Assembly (NCBI RefSeq): GCF_001518815.1
Contig: NZ_CP013987.1
Coordinates: forward strand, 1,715,001-1,779,000
Length of the DNA stretch: 64,000 bases
Direction of reading: 5' to 3'
Source: Pseudomonas oryzihabitans
GTDB lineage: Bacteria > Pseudomonadota > Gammaproteobacteria > Pseudomonadales > Pseudomonadaceae
Shown: piece after piece, positions 54,661 to 63,075 of the stretch
How positions within the stretch are numbered: the first letter of the stretch is position 1
Layout of the letters: the number at the start of each line of letters is the position of its first letter
Made by a program: the position numbers and the translations under genes
Notes under the pieces: generated by a model
Told to the model about the DNA's origin: nothing
Databases searched by the model: none
The model's input: only the letters and a program-made list of their open reading frames with translations

Positions 54661-54892
54661 GGGGGCGGGGTCCTTGGAGAGGCAGAAGGGGCGTCAAGCC
54701 CTCAGACAGCCAAGCGGCGCAAAAACTTCATCGGCGTCGCGCTTGAGGCTGTCTGGCGCGGTCGTCAGCCGGGCTGGAACCCAGGCAGGGCGCGGCTTTG
54801 GCGGCCATTTGCCAGCGTACCGCTCACCCGCTTCAGGTGACCGTTAAGGAAGTTTGTGGAGAACCTCTCACCCGGACGATGTCTGACCTGCC
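54661..54892. promoter_or_regulatory. Divergent promoter region of LOV kinase and response regulator
   Basis: The 232-bp gap holds the starts of both divergent signalling genes. I see no clear -35/-10 pair or palindrome that I can defend. Confidence 0.35.
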
Positions 54893-55279
54893 ATGAAGCC
54901 AAGAAGCCTTGATATACAAAGACAAATTCTTGTCCTGGAGGATGATCCGAGGCAGCGCGAGCTGCTGACCGAAATCCTCACCGAACAAGGCCTGAACGTC
55001 GTGGCTGTGGCTTCCAGCGATGACGCCCTGGCGCACATGGATACCCGCGGCAGCGACACCAAGCTGGTCATCGCCGACGTGAACGTGCCAGGGATGCTGG
55101 ATGGGCTGGCCTTCGCGCAGTTGGCCGCGGCCAGCTGGCCCACGGTGCCCTTCATCATCATTTCCGGCTACATCGACCAGGACCTCGCCATCCTGCCACG
55201 TCGCGCCGCCTTCCTGCCCAAACCCTGGGGCGTGGACGATCTTTGTCAGCTCGTCGAGAACCTGCTGCCGCGCCGCTAG
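54893..55279 (+). CDS. Single-domain response regulator
   Basis: A 128-residue receiver domain with no output domain. The acidic pair is EDD in ILVLEDDPRQRE (about 16-18), the acceptor Asp lies in LVIADVNVPGM near 61-63, and the Lys is in AAFLPKPWGVDD. It probably relays or drains phosphoryl groups for the adjacent LOV hybrid kinase or the KaiC-linked kinase. The ATG at 54893 lies ahead of the usual receiver N-terminus. Confidence 0.85.
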   Translation: MKPRSLDIQRQILVLEDDPRQRELLTEILTEQGLNVVAVASSDDALAHMDTRGSDTKLVIADVNVPGMLDGLAFAQLAAASWPTVPFIIISGYIDQDLAILPRRAAFLPKPWGVDDLCQLVENLLPRR

Positions 55280-55495
55280 TCCTGAGAGGCGAAGACACTC
55301 TTTCTCGGCCACCCCGAGATCCATGACCGGGCTCGACGCCTGGTTCTGCAGCCGGTTCGCCTACCTCTCGTCGGCCATCCAGTACCGGGCATGGCGAAAT
55401 GACATGATATCCGTCGGCTAGCGTTCCCACCCGGGAACCAAATGCCCCGAACGCTATCAATGTGCCATCTATTTTCGACTGGCAAGGAGCGCTTC

Positions 55496-55984
55496 ATGGA
55501 CGCAGTCATCACCCAGATTTCTCAGATCTCCGATTGGGAATTTCTCATTGCGCTGGAGCGCAGCCTGGAAAGTCGCGGTCGCCTGGATCTCACCGCCAGC
55601 AAAGCCCTCGAACGCCAGGGTCAGCTGCTGTCGCGCCGCTACCTCTTGCAGAAGGGCAAGCTCGGCAATGGCCCCTTCACCCCGGTCGAAGACGAGATCC
55701 TCCAGGTGCTGGCCACCGCCACCGCCGCCTTGCGTCGTAGCCGTCGCATGCCCCACAACATCGTCAAGAGCCTGCGCGCGGGCGGTCTGATCGAGGCCGT
55801 CGAACGCAACGTCTGTCACGCCGGTGCCCTGCAGTGCCGCACCGACTTCGAAGCCGACGGCATTCCCCGCGGCACCCTGGAGCGCATCGTCGATCGCTAT
55901 CCCCAGGCCTTCGAACTGGAAGCCCGCCGCGCCGCCGCCCGTTACATGGCCGAGAACGAGCCCGCCTTCCGCGCCGCCGGTTGA
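55496..55984 (+). CDS. Conserved-looking hypothetical protein
   Basis: A 162-residue, mostly helical protein (MDAVITQISQISDWEFLIALERSL...) with no recognised domain. AAGGAG precedes the ATG at 55496, which favours this start over an upstream in-frame ATG at 55442. Codon use is host-like. It sits at the edge between the light-signalling block and the island. I cannot assign a function. Confidence 0.65.
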   Translation: MDAVITQISQISDWEFLIALERSLESRGRLDLTASKALERQGQLLSRRYLLQKGKLGNGPFTPVEDEILQVLATATAALRRSRRMPHNIVKSLRAGGLIEAVERNVCHAGALQCRTDFEADGIPRGTLERIVDRYPQAFELEARRAAARYMAENEPAFRAAG

Positions 55985-56091
55985 GCCCCTCAGGCCGCCT
56001 GCGGGCGGCCGTCTCCTGGTGTGCAAGGTTGATCGCCAAGCGCTGGTCCGCGTGACTCTTTCGTGCCACTGCCGCAACGGGCCGCGCTAGG

Positions 56092-56350
56092 CTCTTCGCC
56101 GCATACCTGCTCACCATCATCCCCAGCCTTGATACGGCGTTGTTCCTGCGCACCGCTGCCACCGATGGTCGCGCCTAGGCCTGGCGTGTGGCCTTGGGAT
56201 AAATGCTAGCTGCCTGCCGTGAGGCGCTGCCGTTGCCTTCGACCTGGGTATGTTGCTGGCGGTGTTAGCAATGTCCTCAATCCAACGGTCGGCGTCTTCT
56301 CTCTATTCTTCCTGCTCCAGTTCATGCTCAAGGCCAATCCCCGATGCCTG
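56092..56350 (+). pseudogene. Decayed LysE-family exporter fragment
   Basis: Two fragments of a LysE/RhtB-type exporter survive. The first reads YLLTIIPSLDTALFLRTAATDGRA and then a stop (about 56098-56169), matching the family's conserved PGPDTALVLRTA region. The second, in another frame about 56250-56330, reads SNVLNPTVGVFSLFFLLQF, matching the NLLNPKVALFFLAFLPQF region. The stretch between is shortened and full of stops. The decay suggests this stretch is under relaxed selection next to the island. Confidence 0.65.
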
Positions 56351-57000
56351 TACCTTCGACCTGATCGGCCTCCACGTCGTTTTGCGCCTGATCTGACCTA
56401 GACCCTAACAAGCCCACCCGCACGACGGGAGCAGTGCTAAGCACGAACGCCGTCAGCTGATCGCTTGAGCGTGCGCCAGGCGTGGTCTGCCGTTCGTGGT
56501 GAGGCTGGTGTTGAGTCGGTGGTGGAGGGGGGTCGTGCTCCTGGCCGTAGTGCCAAGGGAGACGCCTAAGACGATAAGGCCCGCACTAGGCGGGCTTCGA
56601 TGTGATCCTTGCGGACCAAGTTGGTCGAGCGACTACGTCAATACTCAGCTCTGAATCCCCCGTAAACATAAGGCTTTAAGAGGTCTATTTGGGCTAGGCA
56701 TACACAGGGGCATACACGGAGACTTTAAGATGTGGTTGCTTCGCCAGGCCTACCCGAAGCAGAAAAGAAAGCTACGAAGATGTGCCCTACGCTCCGTCTG
56801 TGAGGAGATCCATAACGCTCATCGCCCAATCTTGATTCGAACCAGTAGCTGAAACGTCTGGCTTAGAGCGCCTTCCAAAAGGCCGCAGTAGTGAAGGGCA
56901 TACACTGAACGTTCGTCAGTTGTCAGATGTTGACTAGAAAGACTGTGAGATGTGTAGCACATTGCTCCTTTCACTTCTTACCTAAGCAAGGACGCAAAAG
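56351..57000. other. Gene-poor junction region before the AT-rich island gene
   Basis: No gene is seen. A hairpin GCCCGC-ACTAG-GCGGGC at about 56579-56596 resembles a terminator core, and CATACAC occurs three times (near 56700, 56711 and 56900). Composition shifts from host-like to AT-rich towards 57000, as at an island boundary. I could not define an attachment site. Confidence 0.4.
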
Positions 57001-59652
57001 ATGATTGGCTCGTGTTGGAATAAGTGGGATCTGCATATTCACTCGCCGTTTACTAATTTGAACAATGGTTTCAAATGTGAGGTTGAACAGTACGTCGCCA
57101 ATATTAAGGAAAATAGCCTAAGTCTGCTTGGTGTTACAAACTATTGGTATTTTCAAGAGAATGAGCTAGAAATTATCAGAGAGGAGTTAAGAAGACAGGG
57201 CTGCTCTACTACTGTTATTGGAAATTTGGAGTTCAGAGTTGCGCAGCCAAACAAACAAGGCGACTGGATAAACGTTCATTGCCTATTTTCAGAGAGTTTG
57301 AGTACCGCTCAAATAAACGCAGTGGTATCCAGGCTTAAGCTAACAAATACCACAAAAGATGATCTCGTAATTTACTGTTCAGAAGCTGATTTTGCCACCA
57401 AAACTATTGGTTGTGATGATGCGATAGTAGACTTCAAAAGTCTCTGCGAACATATGGAGAGTAATCTGGTCTTTGGTAGGGATTACCTTATCGCTATATG
57501 TCCGAATGGGTATGGCGGCTACAGGCCTGATATCAACGAGGGACGCTCTCGAGCTATCGCTTCGGAGATCGATAAGAAAGGTCAAGTCCTGTTCGGACGT
57601 CCACAGGATAGGGATTTTTTTCTTAGCAGCACTCGATATGAGGGAGCTACCGCGAAGCCCATATTTTTTTGCTCAGACGCGCACCGTTTGGATCAGATTG
57701 GTACCCAATACTCCTGGGTTAAAGCAAAGCCCAATTTTCAAGGTTTAAAGCAAGTGCTTTTCGAGCCGTCGGATCGTATCTATCAGACGGATGATTTTGT
57801 TGAGAACAGCTTCATCAAACCGTATTTCGATAGCATTGAGATTGAGGGCCCTATATTCCAGGGGCAAGAGATCTCGTTCAAGAAACAAAATATACCTTTA
57901 AATAAAAACATGATTGCCATAATTGGCGGGCGAGGAACGGGGAAAAGCCTGTTTCTCGATGCGATGCATTCTAGGCTAGCTGTATGCTATGGCCACAAGC
58001 GAGTGAGAGGGGTGTCGGTTGAAAACCTACGTATCAGGGTCTCTCAAGGTGGAGACCTAATAAATTTCGATCAGACCTCTACAGTTCCTTATCCGTACTT
58101 GCATGTTTCGCAAGGCGAGATTCACGAGTTCGCGAAAGACCCTTCGGTACTTAGTTTGGAGATAAAAAAGATGCTTGGCCTGCGTCAACGGCCATTCGAT
58201 CCTGCTCTGTCCGAAGAGCTCATGGAAAACATGGGTAGGTACCGCTCGTTTATTGATTACTGGGGCGCTGTTGACACTAATGGATCCGCAATAAACAAGC
58301 CTGATTATCAGCAGAATATTATCAATATTAATTCGCAGTTAATTGCGACTCTTACAAATGAGCAAAACGCTGCTCTTATATCTCGATATCAGGATAATAA
58401 TAGGTTGCTCAATGAGCAGCGCGCATTCCTGTCTACTTCTAATGAAATTAAATCCTTTATAGAAAGGACCGTCATTGGGCTAAATGATAGGATTTCGGCA
58501 TATAATGGCTCTGCATATGCTATCAGCAAATCTCCTCCACTTGGTTATACGGATGTCTTGCAAGCGATAGCGGCAAACGTAGCTCACACCGAGACTTCGG
58601 TAGCCGTTTTGGCTGCGCAGAATGAGGAAATTAAGGCAGAGTTTGCGCAAAAAGGCATCAAGCAAGATGTTTCCTCTCTGCTGGGTAAAGTTAACGAATA
58701 TCGTCTAAATATTGATAATGCAAATGCAAAGCTACAGGAAATACAAGGTCGTACCTCGCAGTATTTCTCGGAGCAAAAGAGACGTGCGGAAATAGCTGCA
58801 AGTTACGATACCTATCTTGAGAGCTTGCGTGGCGAAGTCGATATTGCTTATGCGTCCCTGCTGGCACCCAACGCAGATTGGAATGCTGAACAGAATGAGC
58901 TTGTACAGAGCATACTAAAGGATATTCAAGTATCAGGTTCAATTCTGTTTGATAAGGGGGCTTTTTATAGCGGTCTTGAGGAGTGTGTGAATAGAGGTAA
59001 ATTTCGTGCTTCGGCAGGAAAGTCTACTTCTGAAAGGTTGGCTGAGACCTTTAATGTTCATAATAAATCTGACTTCTTCAAGATGCTTATGGGGCACAAG
59101 CTTATTCAGTTGGGCGATCAGCTGGTGTCTCTTGAAGACTTTTTTTGGAGTGATGATTATTTTAACCAAGGTGGCCGATTCGAGCTATTTGATTATCTCT
59201 ACTCTCCGTCTCGTATTAAGAACTATTTGAAAGTGAATGCTGAGTTCTCTTATAAAGGGAAGTCGGTTGAGAAGTTGTCCGTTGGGCAGCGGGGCACATT
59301 TTACGTTTGCCTGAAGTTGGCTACAGATCCTTTTGGGAGTCCTTTCGTATTTGATCAGCCGGAAGATGATTTGGATAATGGCTTTATAATGGGTCAGTTA
59401 GTACCTTTGTTTAAGCAGATAAAGAAGTATCGACAAGTTATAATCGTCACCCACAACGCGAATCTTGTTGTCAACTCGGACGCGGAACAGGTAATTGTCG
59501 CGGAAAACGATGGCGAAGTTGTTAGCTATGTCTCAGGAGCCCTTGAGGAGGGAGATGTCCGCGGGGGGATTGGTATCAGATCCATGGTGTGTTCCATCTT
59601 GGAGGGTGGCCATGAAGCGTTCGCTAATCGTGAGAAGAAATATGGACTCTGA
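57001..59652 (+). CDS. TrlF-like PHP-domain/ABC-type ATPase, candidate defence protein
   Basis: An 883-residue, AT-rich gene unlike its neighbours. The N-terminal ~260 residues form a PHP-like metal-hydrolase domain: DLHIHSPF (His12, His14), NVHCLF and FFCSDAH (Asp226, His228). The rest is an SMC/ABC-type ATPase with Walker A GGRGTGKS (309-316), helical middle, signature-like LSVGQRG (759-765), Walker B FVFDQPEDDLDN (782-793) and His818 in VTHNAN. This architecture fits the TrlF family as I know it. Similar nuclease-coupled ATPases are frequent in defence islands, so nucleic-acid cleavage gated by the ATPase is a reasonable hypothesis. It stands alone on its strand. Confidence 0.82.
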   Translation: MIGSCWNKWDLHIHSPFTNLNNGFKCEVEQYVANIKENSLSLLGVTNYWYFQENELEIIREELRRQGCSTTVIGNLEFRVAQPNKQGDWINVHCLFSESLSTAQINAVVSRLKLTNTTKDDLVIYCSEADFATKTIGCDDAIVDFKSLCEHMESNLVFGRDYLIAICPNGYGGYRPDINEGRSRAIASEIDKKGQVLFGRPQDRDFFLSSTRYEGATAKPIFFCSDAHRLDQIGTQYSWVKAKPNFQGLKQVLFEPSDRIYQTDDFVENSFIKPYFDSIEIEGPIFQGQEISFKKQNIPLNKNMIAIIGGRGTGKSLFLDAMHSRLAVCYGHKRVRGVSVENLRIRVSQGGDLINFDQTSTVPYPYLHVSQGEIHEFAKDPSVLSLEIKKMLGLRQRPFDPALSEELMENMGRYRSFIDYWGAVDTNGSAINKPDYQQNIININSQLIATLTNEQNAALISRYQDNNRLLNEQRAFLSTSNEIKSFIERTVIGLNDRISAYNGSAYAISKSPPLGYTDVLQAIAANVAHTETSVAVLAAQNEEIKAEFAQKGIKQDVSSLLGKVNEYRLNIDNANAKLQEIQGRTSQYFSEQKRRAEIAASYDTYLESLRGEVDIAYASLLAPNADWNAEQNELVQSILKDIQVSGSILFDKGAFYSGLEECVNRGKFRASAGKSTSERLAETFNVHNKSDFFKMLMGHKLIQLGDQLVSLEDFFWSDDYFNQGGRFELFDYLYSPSRIKNYLKVNAEFSYKGKSVEKLSVGQRGTFYVCLKLATDPFGSPFVFDQPEDDLDNGFIMGQLVPLFKQIKKYRQVIIVTHNANLVVNSDAEQVIVAENDGEVVSYVSGALEEGDVRGGIGIRSMVCSILEGGHEAFANREKKYGL

Positions 59653-60102
59653 AAACACTTAGCGAATCGACGGTTACTGCAGGGATCCGCAGGGCTTGCC
59701 TGCATCCTGAATAGCGCATAAGGGCTAGTGCTAGCGCTAGTTTGAGCTACGTGCAGGGGTGCAGAAAAAGCGACACATTTAGCCCGCAGGTGTGGCGGGG
59801 GGACAACGGCGCGCGCCGGGTACAGAGCCCTTCGGCGCGGCCCCTGGCGGCCGAGGTGTGGGACCGGCTGCTCGCACGTCTCCACGGCGCCCGCCGTCGG
59901 CCTTTCGCTGGCCAGGATAGGGTGATCGGTGCAGTCAGTCGGCTCCGCAGCCTGTGATGCTCCACAGGCGCAGCTCTCCATCCAGCGGGCAGGGGTCTGA
60001 CCTGATCGGACTCCCTGCAAGGCGCGTAGCGCGTCGATGCGGGCCTTGGCGGCGGCACACGAAAAGGCCGCCCGTAGGCGGCCTGTCGCTGGCCAGGAAG
60101 AG
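59653..60102. other. Intergenic region with duplicated tail sequence
   Basis: No gene is seen between the ATPase and the coiled-coil gene. GGCCTTTCGCTGGCCAGGA at 59899-59917 recurs with one change at 60080-60098, next to the terminator at 60065-60084. This suggests a duplicated 3' flank. Confidence 0.5.
60065..60084 (-). terminator. Terminator of the island replication operon
   Basis: AGGCCGCC and GGCGGCCT with a 4-base loop; the minus-strand reading continues into TTTTCGTG. It lies 20 bp after the stop of the coiled-coil protein gene. Confidence 0.75.
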
Positions 60103-60885
60103 CTAGGCGCTGTGCTGCTGATCTTGTCGCTCGAGCAGCGCCTGGGCCTCGGCTCGCTGGCGGTTCAGCACGAGGACATTGGTTGCCCGCCCCGTCAGTT
60201 CGTAGGCCGTGAGGTCGAGTGCCTGCAAGGTCTGCTCGAGCGGATCCGCCTTGGCAGGCTCTACGGCTGCCGCTGCTTCGTCCACAAGCTTGGCCAAGGC
60301 TCGCTCCATACGTCCCCGTGCGGCCTGCTGGCGCTCGGCTTGGCCTTGGGCAGTTGCGCCGTTGCCGGTGATGTCTTCTCTGATTACCACGTGCAGGTGC
60401 TTGTCCTCCTGGCGCTGCATCAGCCTCAGCCAGGTGCGGCCCTCGGCCGTGGCGAACAGCGCCGCCGATGCAATGGCGAGGCGGTGATCGCCATAGGCCG
60501 CCCTGGCCTTCTCCTGGGTACTGTCATACGTCCGGCGAGCATAGGCCGTTTCCACCTGAGCCAGCTGATAGCTCGGCTCCAGTTCGGCCGCCAGCTGCTC
60601 GTAGCTTTCGGCCAGCTCACGTTTGTCTTGCTCGTCGCGCTTCGCCTTCAAGACCTCTAGGGTCAGCTCGCCATCTGCGTCACGGAAGGCCGCTCGCCAT
60701 TCACTGCCGGCCGTCTCCGATTCGTGCCGGGCAGCGCGGGCGGTGGCGCGGTGTTTCTCCAGACGCTTGCCCAGGGTGACCAGAGTTTCGCGTTGGGCCA
60801 GGTAGCTAGCCTTCGCCTCGTCATGGATGACCAGGGCAGCAGCAACGTCTTCGGGGAGGGAGTTTGTTTGGGTCTCGGTATTCAT
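60103..60885 (-). CDS. Coiled-coil hypothetical protein of the island
   Basis: A 260-residue, Ala/Glu/Arg-rich, almost wholly helical protein beginning MNTETQTNSLPEDVAAALV. Long heptad-like stretches (about 25-125 and 195-255) predict coiled coils. It has no catalytic motif I recognise. The start at 60885 avoids an extension of poor quality to 60936. It is the last gene of a minus-strand set with the DUF927 protein and primase, separated from the former by the repeat-rich region. Confidence 0.65.
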   Translation of the reverse strand: MNTETQTNSLPEDVAAALVIHDEAKASYLAQRETLVTLGKRLEKHRATARAARHESETAGSEWRAAFRDADGELTLEVLKAKRDEQDKRELAESYEQLAAELEPSYQLAQVETAYARRTYDSTQEKARAAYGDHRLAIASAALFATAEGRTWLRLMQRQEDKHLHVVIREDITGNGATAQGQAERQQAARGRMERALAKLVDEAAAAVEPAKADPLEQTLQALDLTAYELTGRATNVLVLNRQRAEAQALLERQDQQHSA

Positions 60886-61038
60886 GGGGGCTCTCGTTTT
60901 GGTGCTGGGGGCTCGTGACCGACCGTGCTCGAGCACTGCCAGCAGTCGCCATTGGGGTTGTGTGGATCAATTGAAGAGAGGGGCGTCAAGCACTTCGTGC
61001 CAGAACACCCTTGTTCGTGTCTGAAAACGAAAATCGAC

Positions 61039-61248
61039 CGGGAACGTGGGCACGCGGACAAAACCGCTCTGGAATGCGGGTTTGCGAGTGGGATTTTGAT
61101 CCCACCCTTTTTCGAGCGGGAACAGAGGGAGGAGGGAGGCTATTACTTGAACAGAGTTGTGTTCCCACATTCCCACTCTCGTAATTCAAATGGGAACGCT
61201 GTAACCCGCGTCGTTGCTGGCCTGTTCCCACGTTCCCACTGTTCCCGC
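61039..61248. repeat. Iteron-like cluster of GTTCCCAC repeats, possible replication origin
   Basis: GTTCCCAC or one-base variants occur directly at 61161, 61169, 61224, 61232 and 61241. The inverse form (TGGGAAC, GCGGGAAC, GGGAACGT) occurs near 61040, 61117 and 61191. A perfect inverted repeat GTGGGAT-TTTG-ATCCCAC lies at 61088-61105. The cluster fills the gene-free gap 60886-61284 next to helicase-like and primase genes, so it resembles the iteron origins of P4-type satellites. The short open frame across it is explained by the repeats. Confidence 0.55.
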
Positions 61249-61284
61249 TGAAAACAGTCAGCAAGGTGTTATCTACTGAGAGAT

Positions 61285-63075
61285 TCATGCTTGACTCTCT
61301 CCTTCGGTCTCCAGGCGCTCGGGGTCGATGACGTAGAACCGAGCATTGCCTCCGCCTGGCGTGCGATAGCGTTTCGTGCGCCGGGAGGTGCGGGCCTCTT
61401 CATCCACTTTGGCGAGCGCATTGGCTTCCACCAGGGCGCGCAGGATCCGCTCCTTGCCGTAGCCGGCCGCCGCCTCGAGCAGTGCGGGCGCGTTGAACAG
61501 GTACAGCCGGCGATCGTCGATCAGCTCGTAGAAGCCGGCCCGATCGCGCACGGTCGACGCGGCGTGCTCGGCGTGGATCCAGGAGAAGCGGCTGTCGCCG
61601 TGCAGGGCGATGAAATCGCCAATACCGCGCAGGATCTGGCGCTCCTCGGCGTTGCCATCACCCATCCTGGCGAGCCATTCGCCGAACAGCTGGCGGCAGG
61701 CGTTACCCGCCGCGCCGACCGGCCAGCCCAGTAGCCCGCGTTCCGCCGCCAGTTCGCCGGCCAGGGCGAGCACGGCGAAGCGATCCGCCACCCGGCCAGC
61801 CTGGGAGCTTTCAGTGCGGAAGGTGGCGCGCACCTGGCGAAAGCGCTCGAGTAAGTCTTCAGGCGTCTTGAGCAGGCTTTCCACGAACGCTGGCCCCAGG
61901 TGGCCGTAGTCTTGGCCCACGGCATCGGTCAGCAACCGGTGGAATTCCTGGCCGGTCAGGCCATGCACGTCGTCGAACGCGCGGAAGGGGCGAGTGCCGG
62001 CATTCACGTCCACCATGCGCAGCTCCGCGCCGGCATGGGCGCCGTTGCCGGCAATGGCGGCGTGCTCGGAGAGCGAGCGCTCGCCGCTGGACAGCGCCAG
62101 GACGCGCCAGGTCAGCTTGGCGCGACCCTCGCGCTCGCGGGTCATGGTGCTCTTGCCCATGCCGTTGGCGATGGCGTAGGCCATCTCCTGGACGCGCTTG
62201 GGGTCGGCCCGCTTGATCTCGTCCAGGATCAGCACCGTGTCATTGCGTGAGGCCGCCTCGATCTCCACGCCGCCCTTGGACACGTCCCAGGACGCAGCAA
62301 AGGTGCCGGGGTTGCCCCAGACCGACGCCGCGAGTAGCTGTGCCAGTGACTTGCCGCTCGAGGAATCGCCTACCAGGTGGATGCCGCCGCCGTTGATACC
62401 CAGCTTGGCCAGTAGCGGCCCGGCGAGGGCGCAGCAGATGGACAGGATCAGCACCGGATTGCCCAGGCAGTAGGGCGCTATCTGCGCTTGCCAGTTGGTC
62501 AGCGTACCCTTGCTGGTGAAGAGGTTCACCGCCCGGCCGGAGTCTTGATAGCGCACGTTGTCGCCGCCGATCACCCGCGATGGCAGGACAAAGGCGCCGG
62601 ACTCATGCCAGCCCGGCTTGGTGGTGGTGGCGATCACCCTGGCCGGCGCGTGGTAGCTGGCGAGGTACGGCGCGACGTGGCGGCGTTGGTGGTACTCGAT
62701 GGCCAGGCCCTGGCGCATGAGCGCCTTGAGCACCTCGTCGGCCTTGCCGGCCAGGGCTTCCATGGGCATGACCCACTCAATGCGCTTGCCGCGATAGCGA
62801 AAGCTGAGCAGGCGACCAATGCTGCCGTCCTCGGTGTTCACCGTCTCGGCGTCGACGTGCAGCGGCGAGCAGATCCAGTAGTCGAAGGGCACCGGCTTGT
62901 CTTCCGGACCGGTGTGCTTGACGCCGTGGTACCAGGTGCCTTCGCGGAATTGCTTGCCCTCCTTGAAGACCGGGCGGTCGTAGACGGCAAAGCACGGCCG
63001 ATCCAAGGTGTCACGGTCCGGGGCCTTGGGTTCGCCGACCAGGCTCAGGCCGCTTTTTGCTTCGGGCGTGCTCAT
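61285..63075 (-). CDS. DUF927 domain protein, helicase-like replication ATPase
   Basis: A 596-residue protein with the DUF927 core: GDSSSGKS Walker A near 237-244 and Walker B-like VLILDEIKR near 281-289. A segment YAIANGMGKSTMTREREGR comes next, in the position of sensor-1 and arginine-finger-like residues. DUF927 proteins act as replicative helicase-like ATPases in phages, satellites and integrative elements. It overlaps the upstream primase gene by 4 bp (ATGA), so the two are coupled as a replication module. Confidence 0.85.
   Translation of the reverse strand: MSTPEAKSGLSLVGEPKAPDRDTLDRPCFAVYDRPVFKEGKQFREGTWYHGVKHTGPEDKPVPFDYWICSPLHVDAETVNTEDGSIGRLLSFRYRGKRIEWVMPMEALAGKADEVLKALMRQGLAIEYHQRRHVAPYLASYHAPARVIATTTKPGWHESGAFVLPSRVIGGDNVRYQDSGRAVNLFTSKGTLTNWQAQIAPYCLGNPVLILSICCALAGPLLAKLGINGGGIHLVGDSSSGKSLAQLLAASVWGNPGTFAASWDVSKGGVEIEAASRNDTVLILDEIKRADPKRVQEMAYAIANGMGKSTMTREREGRAKLTWRVLALSSGERSLSEHAAIAGNGAHAGAELRMVDVNAGTRPFRAFDDVHGLTGQEFHRLLTDAVGQDYGHLGPAFVESLLKTPEDLLERFRQVRATFRTESSQAGRVADRFAVLALAGELAAERGLLGWPVGAAGNACRQLFGEWLARMGDGNAEERQILRGIGDFIALHGDSRFSWIHAEHAASTVRDRAGFYELIDDRRLYLFNAPALLEAAAGYGKERILRALVEANALAKVDEEARTSRRTKRYRTPGGGNARFYVIDPERLETEGESQA

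Noticed and set aside
56351-57000. A tRNA gene or attachment site at the island's left edge
   Set aside because: No cloverleaf or tRNA 3' end could be traced and no matching direct repeat was found inside the window.
60986-61288. A 100-codon minus-strand frame between the DUF927 and coiled-coil genes
   Set aside because: Its GNVGT-type residues come from the GTTCCCAC repeats and it has no convincing start or domain.
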